Below, one piece after another: positions 6,786-8,560 of a stretch of 8,560 nt of DNA. The stretch covers positions 1 through 8,560 of the forward strand of contig CAIYYW010000303.1 in assembly GCA_903930515.1 (NCBI GenBank), read 5' to 3'. Position numbers and translations under genes: made by a program. Each line of letters opens with the position of its first letter. Position 1 is the first letter of the stretch. Under the pieces are notes generated by a model. The model worked only from the letters and a program-made list of their open reading frames with translations. It was not told where the DNA came from and did not search any database. The stretch is from an uncultured delta proteobacterium. Lineage in GTDB: Bacteria; RBG-13-61-14; DRUE01.

Positions 6786-7746
6786 ACGATTGCAATTTCG
6801 CGGCTACCTCTCTGGCTTCCTTCATAATTTCCTCCACCACCGCTTTCATCGGCTTCTGGTCGTGGATCAATCCGATCCCCTGCCCCACTGAGATGGTTAC
6901 TCGCTGGACATCTCCGGAATCAAACATTTCCTTGTCTTTGGCCCCGGCAGCCGCCGCCACGATCTCTTCCAGGGTGGCCTTCCGGGCTTCCAGTTCCAAA
7001 ATTTTATCAGCGGTGGAATTTTTCCAGATCCGGTGAGTGTTCCCGAGCGATCTCATCACCAGCACCGTATCCGTCTCCTTGGCGTTGGCCAGGGCTTTTT
7101 TCAAATTGGGATGGATCGGGCATTCGTCGGTCATCAAGAAACGGGTGCCGATGATCACGGCTTCGGCCCCGAGCGCGAACGCGGCGACCAGGCCTTTGCC
7201 GTTGCTGACGCCTCCTCCTCCGATCACCGGGACCGGGATCGCCTCGGCCACGACCGGGATCAGGACAAAGGTTCCCAGGTCCAGGACTCCGGTGGCGCCC
7301 CCGTTTTCAAACCCGACCACCGTGATCATATCGGCTCCGAGCGAAACCGCTTTCTGGGCATAGCGGAGTCCCACGCATTTATGGATCCAGACCAGGCCCA
7401 TTTTCTTGAACCGGCTCACCAACTCCTCCGGGGCCTTGTGCCCGGAGCTTTCAATGATCTTGATCCCCTCTTCCCCGATCACATCCAGGTAATCATTATT
7501 ATCAATCGGCCTCATTGCCGGGAACAAATTCAGGTTCACCCCGAACGGCTTTTTGGTCAGGCTTTTCACCTTTTTCACCGCCCCTTGAAACTCTTCCTTG
7601 CTCTTCCACATCGCCGACGCCAGCAATCCCAGGCACCCGGCCTCGCTCATCGCGGCCACGAACTCCGGGGTTGACAGCCACATCATCGCCCCGCCGATAA
7701 TCGGATATTGGATCCCCAACTTTTCCGTAACCCTGGTTTTAAACAT
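6784..7746 (-). CDS. Nitronate monooxygenase/FabK-family FMN oxidoreductase
   Basis: A 320-residue TIM-barrel flavoprotein of the nitronate monooxygenase (2-nitropropane dioxygenase) and enoyl-ACP reductase II superfamily. Members bind FMN in the cytoplasm and either oxidise alkyl nitronates or reduce enoyl thioesters with NAD(P)H. Visible features: N-terminal GIQYPIIGGAMMWLSTPEFV (11-30), GFENGGATG (145-153), the FMN phosphate-binding loop GGGGVSNGKG (176-185), GT (200-201) and a C-terminal GQGIGL (288-293). Classical members have GGHxG with a catalytic or structural His; here A151 stands in that place, so the standard nitronate or FabK reaction should not be assumed. ATG 7746 is supported by AGGAGG 7 bp upstream. 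No signal peptide. It runs divergently from the PAS gene and convergently with the glycosidase, with no operon partner in the window. Family is firm; reaction is open. Confidence 0.92.
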   Translation of the reverse strand: MFKTRVTEKLGIQYPIIGGAMMWLSTPEFVAAMSEAGCLGLLASAMWKSKEEFQGAVKKVKSLTKKPFGVNLNLFPAMRPIDNNDYLDVIGEEGIKIIESSGHKAPEELVSRFKKMGLVWIHKCVGLRYAQKAVSLGADMITVVGFENGGATGVLDLGTFVLIPVVAEAIPVPVIGGGGVSNGKGLVAAFALGAEAVIIGTRFLMTDECPIHPNLKKALANAKETDTVLVMRSLGNTHRIWKNSTADKILELEARKATLEEIVAAAAGAKDKEMFDSGDVQRVTISVGQGIGLIHDQKPMKAVVEEIMKEAREVAAKLQS

Positions 7747-7753
7747 ATTTCCG

Positions 7754-7759
7754 CCTCCT
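7754..7759 (-). promoter_or_regulatory. Shine-Dalgarno of the flavoprotein gene
   Basis: On the minus strand AGGAGG lies 7 bp before the ATG at 7744-7746, an ideal ribosome-binding site that fixes the start. Confidence 0.85.
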
Positions 7760-7790
7760 TTTACGATTTGACCTGTTTGCCCACCCCTGT

Positions 7791-7818
7791 TTCATAGCAC
7801 ATTGCCATGCGAAATCAA
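7791..7818 (-). promoter_or_regulatory. Candidate sigma-70-type promoter of the flavoprotein gene
   Basis: On the minus strand TTGATT (complement of 7813-7818) is followed after 16 bp by TATGAA (complement of 7791-7796). The -10 is preceded by TGC, making an extended -10. Each hexamer matches 4 of 6 consensus bases. Transcription would start near 7784, giving a leader of about 38 bases that contains the Shine-Dalgarno. Confidence 0.42.
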
Positions 7819-7841
7819 GCGGGGGCATTCAGCTCGGGCTG

Positions 7842-7854
7842 CCTTTGGCAAAGG
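7842..7854. repeat. 13-bp inverted repeat in the divergent intergenic region
   Basis: CCTTTG-G-CAAAGG has perfect 6-bp arms around one base. It lies between the divergent flavoprotein and PAS genes, upstream of the candidate flavoprotein promoter, and could be a dimeric regulator site. There is no direct evidence of binding, and a 13-bp palindrome can arise by chance. Confidence 0.3.
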
Positions 7855-7900
7855 AATTGCAGTTAAATGTAAAAAATGCGAGCATAACTAAAGGTAAAGG

Positions 7901-7948
7901 ATGACGAATTTCCATTGCGTTTGTTTGGCTGATTTTAACCCGGAGTAA
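7901..7948 (+). CDS. Possible 15-residue leader ORF before the PAS gene
   Basis: ATG 7901 opens a 15-codon frame (MTNFHCVCLADFNPE) ending in TAA at 7946-7948, 4 bp before the PAS gene ATG. AAGG at 7891-7894 is a modest Shine-Dalgarno 6 bp upstream. Its last codons contain the Shine-Dalgarno of the PAS gene, so if translated it could couple to or mask that start. An ORF this short may be chance. Confidence 0.2.
   Translation: MTNFHCVCLADFNPE
7942..7945 (+). promoter_or_regulatory. Shine-Dalgarno of the PAS gene
   Basis: GGAG lies 7 bp before ATG 7953. It supports that start over ATG 7948, which is only 2 bp away from it and meets a stop after two codons. Confidence 0.6.
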
Positions 7949-7952
7949 TGCC

Positions 7953-8560
7953 ATGAGCAAAAGGCCAGAATCGCCGTCAAACCCAACGCGCCGGAAACCC
8001 GCAACTTCCCGGCGTCCGCCGGGAAAAACCAAACCGCGCAAGGCCGCGCCCGGCCTGACGCTCCGCCCGGGAAACTCGGACGCGGTGAACGAGGCAATCA
8101 TCAACCGCGGCCATGACGGGGTCTGCGTTTGCCACAACATCCCGGACTATCCCTATGTCCAGTTCACGGTCTGGAACGGGCAGATGGAGCAGATCACCGG
8201 TTATGCGATGGCCGAAATCAACCGCCTGGGCTGGTACCAGACCATGTACCAGGACCCGCGCGTGCAGGAAAAAGCGATCAAACGGATGGCGGTGATGCGC
8301 GAGGGGGATGACATTGTTTCGGAGGAATGGACCATAACCCGCAAGGACGGCGCGCAGCGGGTCCTGACCATCTCCACTTCGGTGCTGAGAAAAATCGGGG
8401 ATAAAACCCATGTGTTGGCTTTTATGCGAGACATTACCACGCGCAGGCAAATGGAAAACGACCTGATCGTGGCGCGCAAGGACTGGGAGGAAATTTTCGA
8501 GGCCATCGGCCACCCGACCGTGATCCTGGATTCCAATCACCTCATTCAAAAAGCCAACCG
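7953..8560 (+). CDS. PAS-domain sensor protein, N-terminal part (cut by right edge)
   Basis: The first 202 residues of a signalling protein that continues past the window. Residues 1-40 are rich in Arg, Lys and Pro and look disordered. A PAS domain follows (about 43-150), with WNGQMEQITGY (74-84), a hydrophobic aromatic run LGWYQTMY (92-99) and the EEW-TRKDG strand (124-133). The PAC-type ending AFMRDITTRRQMENDL (156-171) leads through a helix into a second PAS domain starting near EIFEAIGHPTVILD (180-193). No membrane segment is seen, so it is probably a cytosolic sensor. Such tandem PAS proteins commonly end in a histidine kinase, but could end in a GGDEF or sigma-54-interacting domain; the output part is not visible. 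The PAS ligand is unknown. The start is supported by GGAG 7 bp upstream. It is divergent from the flavoprotein gene. Confidence 0.9.
   Translation, partial: MSKRPESPSNPTRRKPATSRRPPGKTKPRKAAPGLTLRPGNSDAVNEAIINRGHDGVCVCHNIPDYPYVQFTVWNGQMEQITGYAMAEINRLGWYQTMYQDPRVQEKAIKRMAVMREGDDIVSEEWTITRKDGAQRVLTISTSVLRKIGDKTHVLAFMRDITTRRQMENDLIVARKDWEEIFEAIGHPTVILDSNHLIQKAN

Noticed and set aside
7033-7674. A 213-codon + frame opposite the flavoprotein
   Set aside because: The minus-strand gene has a clear family match and Shine-Dalgarno; the antisense peptide is His/Asp/Arg-rich with no recognisable motif.
7948-7956. ATG at 7948 as the PAS gene start
   Set aside because: It meets TGA after two codons and is too close to the Shine-Dalgarno.
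7977-8549. A 190-codon minus frame at the right edge
   Set aside because: It is antisense to the PAS gene, whose conserved motifs are unmistakable on the + strand.

Overview
The window looks like bacterial chromosome. It has a housekeeping gene (era), short gaps and Shine-Dalgarno-led starts. The DNA is moderately GC-rich. The mix of genes (FAD/4Fe-4S hydroxyacid oxidoreductase, relict of a B12-type radical SAM enzyme, Tat-exported glycosidase, PAS sensor) suggests an anaerobic or facultative, probably uncultivated lineage, for example Desulfobacterota or an Aminicenantota-like group. That placement is a guess from gene style. I see no rRNA, tRNA, CRISPR array, insertion sequence or phage gene.

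Layout, left to right. (1) 2-343, +: the C-terminal part of an unrecognised protein cut by the left edge. (2) 354-1247, +: complete GTPase Era, 10 bp after it. (3) 1244-1693, +: a decayed remnant of a cobalamin-binding-domain radical SAM enzyme. It has lost its N-terminus and its radical SAM core and carries a nonsense codon and a frameshift. (4) 1694-1746: a short spacer with two tandem near-palindromes. (5) 1747-4548, +: a 933-residue FAD-linked 2-hydroxyacid oxidoreductase fused to two 4Fe-4S motifs and two cysteine-rich CCG domains. The open frame extends back to 1441, but that extension lies over the pseudogene in another frame and is not coding. (6) 4674-6764, +: a GH3 beta-glucosidase-type enzyme with a Tat signal, started by a strong Shine-Dalgarno at 4661-4669. 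(7) 6784-7746, -: a nitronate monooxygenase/FabK-family flavoprotein, convergent with the glycosidase, with stop codons 19 bp apart and a hairpin spanning both. (8) 7747-7952: a divergent regulatory region. It has a plausible sigma-70-type promoter for the flavoprotein, an inverted repeat and a possible 15-codon leader ORF. (9) 7953-8560, +: the N-terminal 202 residues of a cytosolic PAS-domain sensor protein, cut by the right edge.

The genes do not form one evident pathway. The unknown protein and era are probably co-transcribed. The oxidoreductase would feed electrons from a D-2-hydroxy acid into an electron carrier. The glycosidase acts outside the cytoplasm on beta-glucosides. The PAS protein is a signalling gene on its own promoter. 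I did not find a convincing undescribed system. The best leads are the radical SAM pseudogene with a readable deletion junction, the flavoprotein with an Ala where the family usually has its conserved His, and some small symmetric sites in the intergenic gaps.
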